A DNA stretch of 64,000 nt from Streptomyces rimosus. Its GTDB lineage: Bacteria > Actinomycetota > Actinomycetes > Streptomycetales > Streptomycetaceae. The notes beneath the pieces were generated by a model. That model did not search any database. It was given only the letters and a program-made list of their open reading frames with translations, and was not told the DNA's origin. Location: contig NZ_CP023688.1 in NCBI RefSeq assembly GCF_008704655.1, positions 9,241,001 to 9,305,000 of the forward strand. Direction: 5' to 3'. Of the stretch, positions 37,571 through 46,129 are shown piece by piece; position 1 is the first letter of the stretch, and each line of letters opens with the position of its first letter. The translations under genes were made by a program, and so were the position numbers.

Positions 37571-37890
37571 ATGCAGATCGGGGAGCTGGCGCAGCGTACG
37601 GGGGCGAGCCGGCGCTCAATTCGCTAATACGAGCAGCAGGGGCTGCTGGCGGCGCAGCGCACGGGCAGGGGATGGCGGACCTACGACGCGCGCGGTGCAC
37701 CGGGTGGTGAACGTACGTGAACTGCTCGGAGCCGGGGTGCGGGTGGAGGACATCCGCCAGGTGGCACCCTGCCTGGAGAAGACAGCGGACTTCCTGGGCT
37801 GCCAGGACAGCTCCGCCGAGGTCCTGACGATGCACGAGAAGCGCCTGGGCGCGGTGGAGGCGAAGGCCGCGGGCCCCGCCCAGCGAACCG
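37571..37890 (+). pseudogene. MerR-family regulator, broken
   Basis: A good ribosome binding site (GGAGGG) and ATG at 37571 begin MQIGELAQRTGASRRSIR, the MerR recognition helix, but the next codon, normally Tyr of the RYYE motif, is TAA (37625-37627). After YEQQGLLAAQRTGRGWRTYD a frameshift (about 37690) moves to HRVVNVRELLGAGVRVEDIR. One nonsense and one frameshift change inactivate it. Confidence 0.8.
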
Positions 37891-38133
37891 TGCGCAATCC
37901 GGCGCAGGACCTCGGTGGGATTGAGGGGACAGATGTCCTCGTGTGTCCGATCTTTGGCGAGCCGGAACAGCGCACCCTTCGGAGAGCGGCCCACCGCGGT
38001 GCGCTGGGAGACCACCCGCGTCATGCAGAACGGATAGATCAGCGCGGGTGCAGGGAAAGACGGGCCGAGGCCCAGAAGCCACGGATGTCACGTGCACTCC
38101 GCGCACACGCCCGAGGCGGCGGCCCCGCCGTCC

Positions 38134-39297
38134 TCAGCCCGCCGACTGAGCAGTCTCAGCCGCCTCGCCGGCCGGTCCGGTCACCTCACCGCAGAACACT
38201 TCCTGCACGAGCCTGTCCTGCGCCTTCAGGAACGCTCCGGCCAGGGACAACGCGGCGTCGTCCACATAATTCAGGGAGGCGGTCAGGGTCTTGCTGCCGT
38301 CGGACGTGCTGTACATCAGCGCGGCGTGGCCGGCGGCGCCGCCATTGTGGAAGAGCAGCGTGTCGCCGCCGGGGCCCGTTTCCTGCACGCGCAGCCCCAG
38401 GCCGAAACCGCTCTTGGGGTGCGGCTTTGCCATCTCGGCCAGCAGCGGGGCGGGCAGGAGCCGGCCGCCTGCCAGGGCGGAGATGAACGTGTGGAGGTCC
38501 TGGGGGGTGGAGATCATGTCGCCGCCGGCGGAGATCCAGGAGGGATTGTGGCGGGTGACGTCGACCGTCTCCTGGCGGCCGGCGACCTCGTACCGGTAGT
38601 ACGCGTGGGCGTACGGGCTGGGGATCTCCGGCGAGGTGCCCGGCACGACGGTGCCCGACAGACCGAGCGGCCGCACGATTCGTTCCTGTGTCACTTCGGC
38701 GCACGAGCGGCCGGTGACCTTCTCGACCAGCAGTCTGGCCAGTACGTAGTTCGTGTTGGAGTAGCTCCAGTCCGTCCCCGGCTCGAACCGCGCGGGCCGG
38801 GACAGCGCCAGCCGTGCCAGTTCCTCGGGCCGGTAGGTGTGGAACCGGTTGTCCACCCACTCCTTGCCCGAGATGGTGGAGGGGATCCCCGGCGCCACCG
38901 TCCCGTCCTCGTAGTACTCGCCGGTGAAGTTGAACACCCCGCTGGTGTGCTGCAACAGCATCCGCACCGTGATGCGCTCGTCCAGCCCGTACCCGGGCAG
39001 GTAAACGGCTGCCGGGACGTCCAGTTCGACCTTTCCCTCGGCCACCAACTGCAGCACCAGGGTCGCGGTGAAGGTCTTGGTGTTGCTGCCGATCCGCACG
39101 TGCCCGTCGGCCGGCGGCTCGGCGTTGGCGCCCAGCTCGGCCACCCCGGCGCTGGCGGTCCACACGCCCCGCTCGTCGTGCACGCGCAGGTGCACTCCGG
39201 TGATACCGGAATCGACGATCTCCTGGAGGGCCTTGCGCAGCTTCGGGCGGTCCGGCCCGGCGGTGGAGTTCTCGGCGGTGTACAGGGACTCGCTCAT
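38134..39297 (-). CDS. Serine hydrolase of the beta-lactamase/DD-peptidase family
   Basis: This 387-residue protein has the SxxK motif SNTK (Ser71, Lys74), the YxN motif YSN (Tyr179, Asn181) and HNGG in place of KTG, the signature of class C beta-lactamase-like esterases and peptidases. No signal peptide is present, suggesting a cytoplasmic esterase or amidase rather than a cell-wall enzyme. The ATG at 39297 is preferred over 39303 because AAGGA is 6 nt upstream. It is divergent from a MerR regulator, with repeated AGGTCA motifs between them. Confidence 0.88.
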   Translation of the reverse strand: MSESLYTAENSTAGPDRPKLRKALQEIVDSGITGVHLRVHDERGVWTASAGVAELGANAEPPADGHVRIGSNTKTFTATLVLQLVAEGKVELDVPAAVYLPGYGLDERITVRMLLQHTSGVFNFTGEYYEDGTVAPGIPSTISGKEWVDNRFHTYRPEELARLALSRPARFEPGTDWSYSNTNYVLARLLVEKVTGRSCAEVTQERIVRPLGLSGTVVPGTSPEIPSPYAHAYYRYEVAGRQETVDVTRHNPSWISAGGDMISTPQDLHTFISALAGGRLLPAPLLAEMAKPHPKSGFGLGLRVQETGPGGDTLLFHNGGAAGHAALMYSTSDGSKTLTASLNYVDDAALSLAGAFLKAQDRLVQEVFCGEVTGPAGEAAETAQSAG

Positions 39298-39404
39298 GGT
39301 CATTCCTTGTCTCGGGTCAGCAGGTACGCGGCACCGCTCGGGCCGCGCGACGGTGGCACCGGAAGGTGGCCACCGGCCCCTTCGAGGCGGCGATGAGACG
39401 AGCG

Positions 39405-39447
39405 TTCACCCTGACCCAAGGTCAAGGTCAACTCGTGCCGTGACCTT
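39405..39447. promoter_or_regulatory. MerR-type operator/promoter
   Basis: On the minus strand two tandem TTGACC hexamers (plus 39420-39425 and 39426-39431) lie next to the dyad TGACC-N3-GGTCA (39412-39424), with a further AAGGTCA...TGACCTT inverted pair out to about 39447. This fits a MerR-activated promoter for the serine hydrolase gene, controlled by the divergent MerR protein. Confidence 0.6.
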
Positions 39448-39510
39448 GCGCTGCCGGGGTCCCCGAGGGGGGGTGCCGCACTGGCGCGGAGGCGCGCTAC
39501 CCTCACCGCT

Positions 39511-40302
39511 GTGATCACCCGTAACCCGGCGAACGGGCTCACGATCGGCCAGGCGGCGGCGTTCGTGGGCGTCACGGTCAAGACCGTGCGGCATTATCAC
39601 CGGCTCGGCCTGGTCGCCGAGCCGGACCGGGACAGTTCCGGCTACCGGCGCTACGGGTCGGCCGACCTGCACCGGCTGATCCAGGTCCGGACCCTGGCCG
39701 GGGCCGGCGTGCCGCTGGTCGGGATCGCCGACCTGCTGGACGCCGGACCCGAGCGGTTCGCCGCCGCCCTGGACGACGTCCGTCGCCGGCTCACCGAACA
39801 GATCGAGGACCTGACCGCGCGCCGCGACACGCTGCACCGGCTCACCCACGGCGACCGGGCCCTGCTGCCCGACCGGGCCTGCGCGGTGCTGGACCGGCTT
39901 GCCGGTGCCGACTTCGGCCCGGACTACGTGGCCGTCCAACGGGAGGCTCTGGTGCTGGTCCGGGCGCTGATGCCGGAGATCCTCGACAGTTTCCTGACCC
40001 GGCTGGAACGTCTCCTGGACGACCCCGAGCACGTCGAGCTGACCCGGCGCGGCTGGGAGGCGAGGGCCTGGGACCCGGACGACCCGCGCATCGAGGAGCT
40101 GGCGGCCGGGCTGGCCGGCAAGGTGCTGGCCGATCGCGCGCTGCCGTCGATGCCGTCCGGGTTCCGGAAGCGGTCCGACGCCGCCTCCCGGTACGCGGTG
40201 ATCAACGGCCACCGGGCGGACGAGGCACCGTCCATCGCCCGGCTGAACGCGCTGGTCGAGGCGAATCTGCGCGCGGCCGGCATCGACGTCCCGCAGTCAT
40301 GA
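39511..40302 (+). CDS. MerR-family transcriptional regulator
   Basis: The 263-residue protein has the MerR HTH (LTIGQAAAFVGVTVKTVRHY followed by HRLGLVAEPDRDSSGYRRYG), a coiled dimerisation segment and a C-terminal helical domain of about 150 residues that could sense a ligand. It begins with GTG. The divergent serine hydrolase and shared operator suggest it regulates that gene. Confidence 0.9.
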   Translation: MITRNPANGLTIGQAAAFVGVTVKTVRHYHRLGLVAEPDRDSSGYRRYGSADLHRLIQVRTLAGAGVPLVGIADLLDAGPERFAAALDDVRRRLTEQIEDLTARRDTLHRLTHGDRALLPDRACAVLDRLAGADFGPDYVAVQREALVLVRALMPEILDSFLTRLERLLDDPEHVELTRRGWEARAWDPDDPRIEELAAGLAGKVLADRALPSMPSGFRKRSDAASRYAVINGHRADEAPSIARLNALVEANLRAAGIDVPQS

Positions 40303-40638
40303 CGGCCACCCGTCTCCCAGGTCATCCGGCCTCGGGACTGGTGGGTGCGCATGTTGAGGTGTCGCGTATGGCTCGGTGAGGCGGTGCAAGGCATCTTCGC
40401 CGCTCGCCGCAACACCTATCTCAACCACGCCTTGAACGCCGTACGCCATCACGCCCGCAGCCACGGGCAGCTGCTGACCGGCGTAGCCCGCGAGGAGGCT
40501 GGGGCCGGTCCTACGGGCGTCGCAGACACGGCTGGTCATCAGGCGGTCGCCCGCGGGGGCAGGCCAACGGTGCGCAGGCCCTGGCATTCCGGCTTCCGGC
40601 AGCGGGTCTCAGCGACCCCAAGAGGGCCGACGGTGGCG
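40303..40638. other. Region without a supported gene
   Basis: Open frames here do not resemble proteins. It lies between the convergent MerR gene and the ATPase-domain gene; no clear terminator hairpin was seen. Confidence 0.4.
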
Positions 40639-41028
40639 CTACCGGGGGAGGAGCGCGCTGACCCTCTTGCCGCCGGACGGCCCGGGGGTGATCGCGGTGG
40701 TGCGGGCGAGGCGGGTGACCAGGGGCCAGCCGAATCCTCCGGTGCGGCCGTTCAGGTCGGGGGTGCGCGGGCGCGGTGCCTGCGGGCTGGGGTCGTGCAC
40801 GGCTACCTCGATGCCGTCCGGGTGCGCGGTCAGCTCCAGGGACCAGGTGCCGCCCGCGTGGCGCAGGGCGTTCGTGACGAGTTCGGAGACGACCAGGAGC
40901 ACGGTGCCCGCGGCCTCGGACGTGACCGGAGGCAAGAGGCCGTCCAGGAAGGCCCGGGCGCGCTCGCGGGCGTCGGCGGCGGAGTTCCCGGAGCGGGCGG
41001 GGGCGGCGCTGAGGTTCACCGTGTCCAC
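40639..41028 (-). CDS. RsbW/SpoIIAB-like ATP-binding regulator
   Basis: The protein of about 129 residues is a stand-alone HATPase_c domain: the N box ELVTNALRHA and the sequence VHDPSPQAPR...GGFGWPLV, a relaxed form of the Bergerat-fold glycine motif. Streptomyces has many such proteins; they act as anti-sigma or partner-switch kinases. The GTG at 41028 is the most likely start, but 41019 is possible. The substrate-binding DxGxG is not standard, so activity is uncertain. Confidence 0.75.
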   Translation of the reverse strand: MDTVNLSAAPARSGNSAADARERARAFLDGLLPPVTSEAAGTVLLVVSELVTNALRHAGGTWSLELTAHPDGIEVAVHDPSPQAPRPRTPDLNGRTGGFGWPLVTRLARTTAITPGPSGGKRVSALLPR

Positions 41029-41765
41029 CAGGTCACCTGGTCTCTGACTCGTCCATGCCCGGTCCCGCCTGTCCGCTGCGTGTGCCCCGGCCTGCCGCCC
41101 GCTACTCCGGCGGTGCGGGCTGCGCCTCGGCCCCGTCACCGTTCGAAGCCGATTATCTCTCGGTCGAACACGCAAAAATCTATGTCGGCCGGAGTAGACA
41201 TCGGGCGGTGGCGTGGTTACGATTTCTCTCGTAACCCAGAAGGACCGCAGGGCCCGGCAGGGACGAACTGCCGGGCAGCAGGACCCGCATATGCAGCATG
41301 CAGGACGGTGCGGCGGTGGAGTTCCGAAGCCACGGTTGCAGGATGGCGACGGGGCTGACGGCCGCACCGGGTGGCCCGCAGTGATCAGGGGCCGCCGTGA
41401 GCAGGACCCCGGTGAAGGCGTCGGCTGCAGGCGCGCGCACCGGACGTAAGGCAGCGACCCGCGTGCCGCAGGACAGGCAACGGGGCCGACTGCCGGAAAG
41501 CGGCGCTGCCACAGGCCGCTGAGCAGTTCGCATCACCAGTAGTACGCAGTAGAGCAGTTGATCACGAGGGAAGGACGGAGGAGCGAGCGCCATCAGGATC
41601 GCCCGGGCGTACGTGTGAGGTCCGGGTACCGCAGGACATCGATAGTGAGGTGGTCTCCGGTCAAGCAACCGCGATCCCCGCAGTCCCGGCAGCTTTTCGG
41701 CCGGGTCGGCGGATACAGAAGGCCGACGCAGTATCACGGTCGGCAGATGGTGTAGCAGTTCCTTC
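41029..41765. promoter_or_regulatory. Long structured leader/promoter region
   Basis: About 740 nt with no supported gene. It contains the dyad GGTTACGA-N6-TCGTAACC (41215-41236) and a 9-bp stem (41252-41260 with 41268-41276). These lie upstream of the MerR-type gene at 41825. The density of short inverted repeats suggests either a long 5' leader or a promoter with several operators. Confidence 0.45.
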
Positions 41766-41798
41766 GGGGCCCGGGTGCCTGTATGGCATCCGGGCCCC
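41766..41798 (+). promoter_or_regulatory. Hairpin in the 5' leader of the MerR-type gene
   Basis: A 14-bp stem (41766-41779 with 41785-41798, one G-U pair) with a 5-nt loop ends 26 nt before the start codon at 41825. It could be an attenuator or a temperature- or protein-sensitive element for this cold-shock locus, or the terminator of a short leader RNA. Confidence 0.6.
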
Positions 41799-41824
41799 TC
41801 GACGCGTTCCATGAGAGAGGTTCG

Positions 41825-42163
41825 ATGACAGCAGACGACTCGTACGGCCGGATCGACGACGAGGACTACCCCGCGTACACCATAGGGCGGGCTGCCGAGA
41901 TGCTCGGCACCACTCAGGGCTTCCTGCGCGCCATCGGCGAAGCGCGCCTGGTCACCCCGCTGCGCTCCGCCGGCGGCCACCGCCGCTACTCCCGCTACCA
42001 GCTGCGTATCGCCGCCCGTGCCCGCGAGCTCGTCGACCAGGGCACCCCCATCGAGGCCGCCTGCCGCATCATCATCCTCGAAGACCAGCTCGAAGAAGCC
42101 CAGCGGATCAACGCCGAATACCGCCGCGCCGCCGAACGGCCGAACCCGCCGACCGAGCCCTGA
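41825..42163 (+). CDS. Small MerR/HspR-like DNA-binding protein
   Basis: The 112-residue protein is mostly a MerR HTH (YTIGRAAEMLGTTQGFLRAI, then GGHRRYSRYQLRIAARAREL) with a short C-terminal helix and no ligand-binding domain. It resembles HspR and similar small regulators. The ATG at 41825 follows GAGAGAGG. It faces the cold-shock genes convergently. Confidence 0.82.
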   Translation: MTADDSYGRIDDEDYPAYTIGRAAEMLGTTQGFLRAIGEARLVTPLRSAGGHRRYSRYQLRIAARARELVDQGTPIEAACRIIILEDQLEEAQRINAEYRRAAERPNPPTEP

Positions 42164-42347
42164 GACGGGCGGGGCCAGGCGACCTTCAGAAGCTTCGTGA
42201 CTGCCGCCCGCGCAGGCTGCCTGCAGCGCCGTGCGTTTCAAGGGCTTTCGCCCGGGCCGGGAGCTGCCTCATGCCACGGATGTCACGCCCCGTCGTTCTC
42301 CCGAGGGTTCGTCCACGTTCCGCGAGCGCCGGGAACCCGTTGCAAGC

Positions 42348-42387
42348 CGTGTGGGCCCGGCCGACACGTTCCGGCCGGGCCCACACG
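42348..42387. terminator. Bidirectional hairpin terminator
   Basis: A perfect 16-bp stem (42348-42363 with 42372-42387) with an 8-nt loop lies between the convergent MerR-type gene and the SCO5918-like gene. Confidence 0.85.
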
Positions 42388-42421
42388 CTGTCCAGGTATC
42401 GGCTCGTACCTGTTTCCTCGG

Positions 42422-42730
42422 TCAGGCAGGCAGGGTGGTGCCGAGCATCGCGGAAGCGTGCTGGAGCGGGCTGAGGGCGCTTACGGGTGCGGCCTCGGGG
42501 AGGGTGTGGCAGGTGAAGCCGAGCCGCGTCATGGCCCGGACGACTTCGCCGGCGGTGAAATCGCGGCGGTCCTGGCCGGCGATGACCTGGCCGACTTGCT
42601 TGACGGGATAGCGGCGGCGGCCGATGGCCACGAATTCACCGGTGCCGGCTTCGGGCGTGATGCCCTTCATCGACTCCAGCACGCCGCTCTTGGTGAGCTC
42701 GAAGGGGAAGCGGGCGATGACACAGCGCAT
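42422..42730 (-). CDS. SCO5918-family protein
   Basis: The 102-residue protein begins MRCVIARFPFELTKSGVLES and contains GRRRYPVKQVGQVIAGQDRR, the pattern of the SCO5918 family found beside cold-shock helicases in Streptomyces. Its function is unknown. It starts 6 nt after the stop of the broken CBS gene, with GTGAGG upstream, so the two are in one operon with the helicase. Confidence 0.85.
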   Translation of the reverse strand: MRCVIARFPFELTKSGVLESMKGITPEAGTGEFVAIGRRRYPVKQVGQVIAGQDRRDFTAGEVVRAMTRLGFTCHTLPEAAPVSALSPLQHASAMLGTTLPA

Positions 42731-42736
42731 GAGACC

Positions 42737-43182
42737 TCACAAGGAGAGGGGAAGAACGGCCCGGCCGGGGCGAAACCGTTCAGCGGGAGGGGCGAGGAAG
42801 CCCGGAGCTTCGCCTTGCTCATCGACCACCGGCAGGCCACCGAGCCGACCGGTGCACATCGCGTGCTCGGCTTCGGCCATCGTGGTCACGGTGCGGCGAA
42901 CGGCGCGTGGACACCGAGGACGTCGCGCAGGCGGACGCGGTCCGTGTATGCGGAGCTGTTGCGGATGGCGGTGAGTTCCCTCTGGGTGACCAGAGCGGTG
43001 CACTGGCTGTCCTGATCGCAGACGACCAGCCGGCCCGTGCGGGCCGCGGCCATGACGGACAACGCCACCTCGACGCTCATGTCATCCCAGACCTGCGGTC
43101 CGGCCGAGTCCATGGCCTCAACCGCCTTCCTGTGCGTGGGGCCGGCGCCCGCCGGGCGGGTCTGCATCTGAACCAGCGTCAA
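42737..43182 (-). pseudogene. CBS-domain protein with a single-base frameshift
   Basis: The gene starts with TTG at 43182, 6 nt after AGGAGG. The first part reads through DDMSVEVALSVMAAARTGRL and VRLRDVLGVHAPFAAP, then hits TGA at 42886-42888. One extra base at about 42889 would continue as VTTMAEAEHAMCTGRLGGLP and VVDEQGEAPGF, the second half of the CBS pair. Either the gene lost one base or the assembly did. It lies between the helicase and the SCO5918-like gene. Confidence 0.8.
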
Positions 43183-43228
43183 AAGGTGCCTCCTACGGAG
43201 ATGGGTCAGCTTCCTGGTCGTGAAGGTT

Positions 43229-44713
43229 CTAGGCCGCCGCATCGACGACAGACTTGCGTACGGGTGCACGCCGGGTCGCCGAAGCGGAGCGGCGCCGGCC
43301 CCGGGAGGAAGCGCTGCGCTGCGGGCGTTCGGCCACCGGCGCGGTGATGACGACCGGGATACCGGACGGGGCCTGGGCGCCGGTGATCCGGCTCAACGCC
43401 TCTTCGCCCGAGCGGACCTGGGTGGTCTGCGGCCGGATCCCGGCGTCCGACATCAGACGGACCATGCCGCGGCGCTGGCTCGGTGTGACGAGGGTGACGA
43501 CCCTGCCGGACTCACCGGCGCGGGCGGTCCGGCCACCGCGGTGGAGGTAGTCCTTGTGATCGGTCGGCGGGTCGACATTGACGACGAGGTCGAGGTCGTC
43601 GACGTGGATGCCGCGCGCCGCGACATTGGTCGCCACCAGCACGCTGACATGCCCCGTCTTGAACTGCGCCAGCGTGCGGGTGCGCTGCGGCTGCGACTTG
43701 CCACCGTGCAGCGCGGCCGCCCGTACCCCGCTGTTGAGCAGGTCCCGGGTGAGCCGGTCGACGGCGTGCTTGGTGTCCAGGAACATGATCACGCGGCCAT
43801 CGCGGGCGGCGATCTCCGTGGTGGCGGCATGCTTGTCGGCGCCGTGGACGTGCAGGACGTGATGCTCCATCGTCGTTACCGCGCCGGCCGACGGGTCGAC
43901 CGAATGCACGACCGGGTCGGTGAGATAGCGGCGCACCAGTAGGTCGACGTTACGGTCCAACGTGGCGGAGAAGAGCATCCGCTGCCCCTCCGGACGCACC
44001 TGGTCGAGCAGCGCGGTGACCTGCGGCATGAACCCCATGTCGGCCATCTGGTCGGCCTCATCCAGCACCGTGATGCCCACGTGGTTCAGCCGGCAGTTGC
44101 CACGGTCGATGAGGTCCTTGAGCCGGCCCGGGGTCGCGACGACGATCTCGGCCCCGCCCCGCAACACGCCGGCCTGCCTGCCGATCGACATGCCGCCCAT
44201 CACCGTGGCCATCCGCAGATGGACGGAGCGGGCGTACGGAGTGAGCGCATCCGTCACCTGCTGCGCCAGCTCGCGTGTCGGTACGAGGATCAGCCCCAGC
44301 GGCTGTCGAGGCTCGGCACGCTGACCGGCGGTGCGGGCGAGCAGAGCGAGGCCGAAGGCGAGGGTCTTGCCGGAACCGGTACGCCCGCGGCCCAGGACGT
44401 CACGGCCCGCCAGGGAGTTCGGCAGCGTCGCGCCCTGGATCGGAAACGGGGTGCTCACGCCCTGCCTGCCGAGTTCGGCCAGGAGTTGCTCGGGCATGCC
44501 GAGATCGGCGAAGCTGTCAACGGCGGGCAGCCCGGCGGTGATCGTCCTGGGGAGCGCGAACTCGCCCTGCACCGCGGCGGGGCGGCGGCCATGACCGCCG
44601 GAACGGTTCGGCCCGCCGGAACGGCGCGGCGTCGAGCCGGAGCGGCCGGCGCCCTTTCCAGCGGCGGCACTGTGGGTGCGGTCAAAACGGTCGTTCGTGC
44701 GTGTGCGGTTCAT
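43229..44713 (-). CDS. DEAD-box RNA helicase, cold-shock associated
   Basis: This 494-residue helicase has the Q motif (FPIQ, about residues 90-93), Walker A RTGSGKT (111-117), PTRELA, TPGRL, DEAD (218-221), SAT (249-251), ARGIHVDD and HRGGRTARAG. Both ends are basic and low-complexity (Arg/Ser/Gly), as in cold-induced RhlE/CsdA-type helicases. The ATG at 44713 is preceded by GAGGAAGG. Two nine-codon frames lie immediately upstream. It probably unwinds structured mRNA in the cold. Confidence 0.95.
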   Translation of the reverse strand: MNRTRTNDRFDRTHSAAAGKGAGRSGSTPRRSGGPNRSGGHGRRPAAVQGEFALPRTITAGLPAVDSFADLGMPEQLLAELGRQGVSTPFPIQGATLPNSLAGRDVLGRGRTGSGKTLAFGLALLARTAGQRAEPRQPLGLILVPTRELAQQVTDALTPYARSVHLRMATVMGGMSIGRQAGVLRGGAEIVVATPGRLKDLIDRGNCRLNHVGITVLDEADQMADMGFMPQVTALLDQVRPEGQRMLFSATLDRNVDLLVRRYLTDPVVHSVDPSAGAVTTMEHHVLHVHGADKHAATTEIAARDGRVIMFLDTKHAVDRLTRDLLNSGVRAAALHGGKSQPQRTRTLAQFKTGHVSVLVATNVAARGIHVDDLDLVVNVDPPTDHKDYLHRGGRTARAGESGRVVTLVTPSQRRGMVRLMSDAGIRPQTTQVRSGEEALSRITGAQAPSGIPVVITAPVAERPQRSASSRGRRRSASATRRAPVRKSVVDAAA

Positions 44714-44770
44714 GCGGAACCTTCCTCGATACGGCGCATATCAAGGAATCCCCGCAGCGATGAGCGGCAT
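44710..44770 (-). other. Two tandem nine-codon leader frames before the helicase
   Basis: MPLIAAGIP (44741-44770) is followed one base later by MRRIEEGSA (44710-44739), whose TGA overlaps the helicase ATG (ATGA). The helicase ribosome binding site lies inside the second frame. They could couple helicase translation to ribosome passage, but neither has a strong binding site of its own. Confidence 0.35.
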
Positions 44771-45004
44771 GGAGAATTTCAAGTATGGACCGATAGTAAA
44801 AATACACCTGTCCGATGGAGAGACGCGTGGGCGCAGGTGCTGAAACAGGTGACGCGTCGGGATGCGTAAAGCCCGGGCGTCGACTTCGGTATCGTCCTTC
44901 ACGATGCCTATGCACCGCTGAACGGGGATCCGCGCGTGGCGGGGCTACGGATTCCTCTGCGTCGCCAGTCGCCCCGCCGATGATGCCGCTGCGGAAATCG
45001 CGTA

Positions 45005-45044
45005 CAGCTGGGGCCCGCACCCCAAAGGATGCGGGCCCCAGCTG
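45005..45044 (-). terminator. Terminator of the cold-shock protein gene
   Basis: A perfect 15-bp stem (45005-45019 with 45030-45044) with a 10-nt loop begins 17 nt beyond the cold-shock protein stop. It separates that gene from the helicase gene. Confidence 0.85.
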
Positions 45045-45061
45045 CGAAGTGTGCGTCAGTG

Positions 45062-45265
45062 TCAGGCCGGAACGATGTTCTCGGCCGTCGGGCCCTTCTG
45101 GCCCTGCGCGATGTCGAAGTTCACCTTCTGGCCTTCGAGCAGCTCACGGAAGCCCTGGGCGGCGATGTTCGAGTAGTGGGCGAACACGTCGGGGCCGCCA
45201 CCGTCCTGCTCGATGAAGCCGAATCCCTTTTCCGAGTTGAACCACTTCACGGTGCCAGCAGCCAT
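45062..45265 (-). CDS. Cold-shock protein (CspA family)
   Basis: The 67-residue protein is a full cold-shock domain: [20 protein letters not shown] holds RNP1 (KGFGFI) and DVFAHYSNI is RNP2. It binds single-stranded RNA and DNA. The ATG at 45265 follows AAAGGAG. It lies upstream of the helicase operon on the same strand but is separated by a terminator. Confidence 0.96.
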   Translation of the reverse strand: MAAGTVKWFNSEKGFGFIEQDGGGPDVFAHYSNIAAQGFRELLEGQKVNFDIAQGQKGPTAENIVPA

Positions 45266-46129
45266 GTCATATCTCCTTTGGGGCAGTACATCGGGATCCG
45301 CACTGCGCGGACGCCGTGTCGCCGTAATGATTACCCCGCCCGGAAAATGACCGGAAATACAAAAACGCTCCCACCGGCTGGAGCCGAGTGAGGGCACTTG
45401 AAGTTCGGGAACCACAACTGCAACTGGGAACGACAGTAGCACGCCGCAACGGCCCTGTCGTTTGAATATTTCCACTCCGCTCACTGTGGCAGGAACTCTT
45501 ACTAGGTGGCTCGTCAAACCCTAACTACGCGGCCCGTCAAACTCTCACTTCGCGGGTACAGATATTGGTCGACCTGGAGTGCAGCCTCCAGAAAAAAGCG
45601 AAGACTTCAGCCGCAAGCGGGGCTTGAAGGCTGTGCTGTCGATCGGCCCTCCGCTGGACCTCCACCACGCTGCGCTGCGCAAGCTCGCCACCAGCTGTCC
45701 GGGAACGAACGCTGCCTTCGAGGGTGCCTGCGTCCTCGAGGACCGCCTCCTGCGAGAGAGGTTGCCCTGTTTGAACCGCCGCGCCGGTCGCTGACCATAT
45801 CTCTCCCTGAAAGAGATGAATGACCCGCTACCACCTCGTGCACGATGCCGAAGCCACCATGCTCCACGACAGCCACGACAGCCACGACAGCATCGTCAAA
45901 GACCGCAAGGTGTCCGCGACCGGCCTCGGCGTCCGCGCCCGGTTCGTGTACGCCCCCCAGGATGCACATCCGCCGCGACCTGGACACGCTACCTGTGGTG
46001 CGACTACAGCTACGCCCCTGCCCGCACATCCGGCGGGGGCGTTCGCACGACTCTCCCGTCCTCCTTGTTCCGTCCGGGGTTGTCAGTGCCCGCCGCTACG
46101 CTGGCTAATCCGTTCACTTGGGGGTGGCC
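45266..46129. other. Cold-shock leader and region without a supported gene
   Basis: The first 150-200 nt upstream of the cold-shock gene are probably its long 5' leader and promoter. Beyond that, a plus frame from 45820 encodes HDSHDSHDS from short direct repeats of CACGACAGC, but it has no family or proper end and I do not call it. Confidence 0.4.

Noticed and set aside
45820..46100. Plus frame with HDSHDSHDS repeats, possibly a small metal-binding protein
   Set aside because: Only short direct repeats support it; the frame runs into the next gene without a plausible end.
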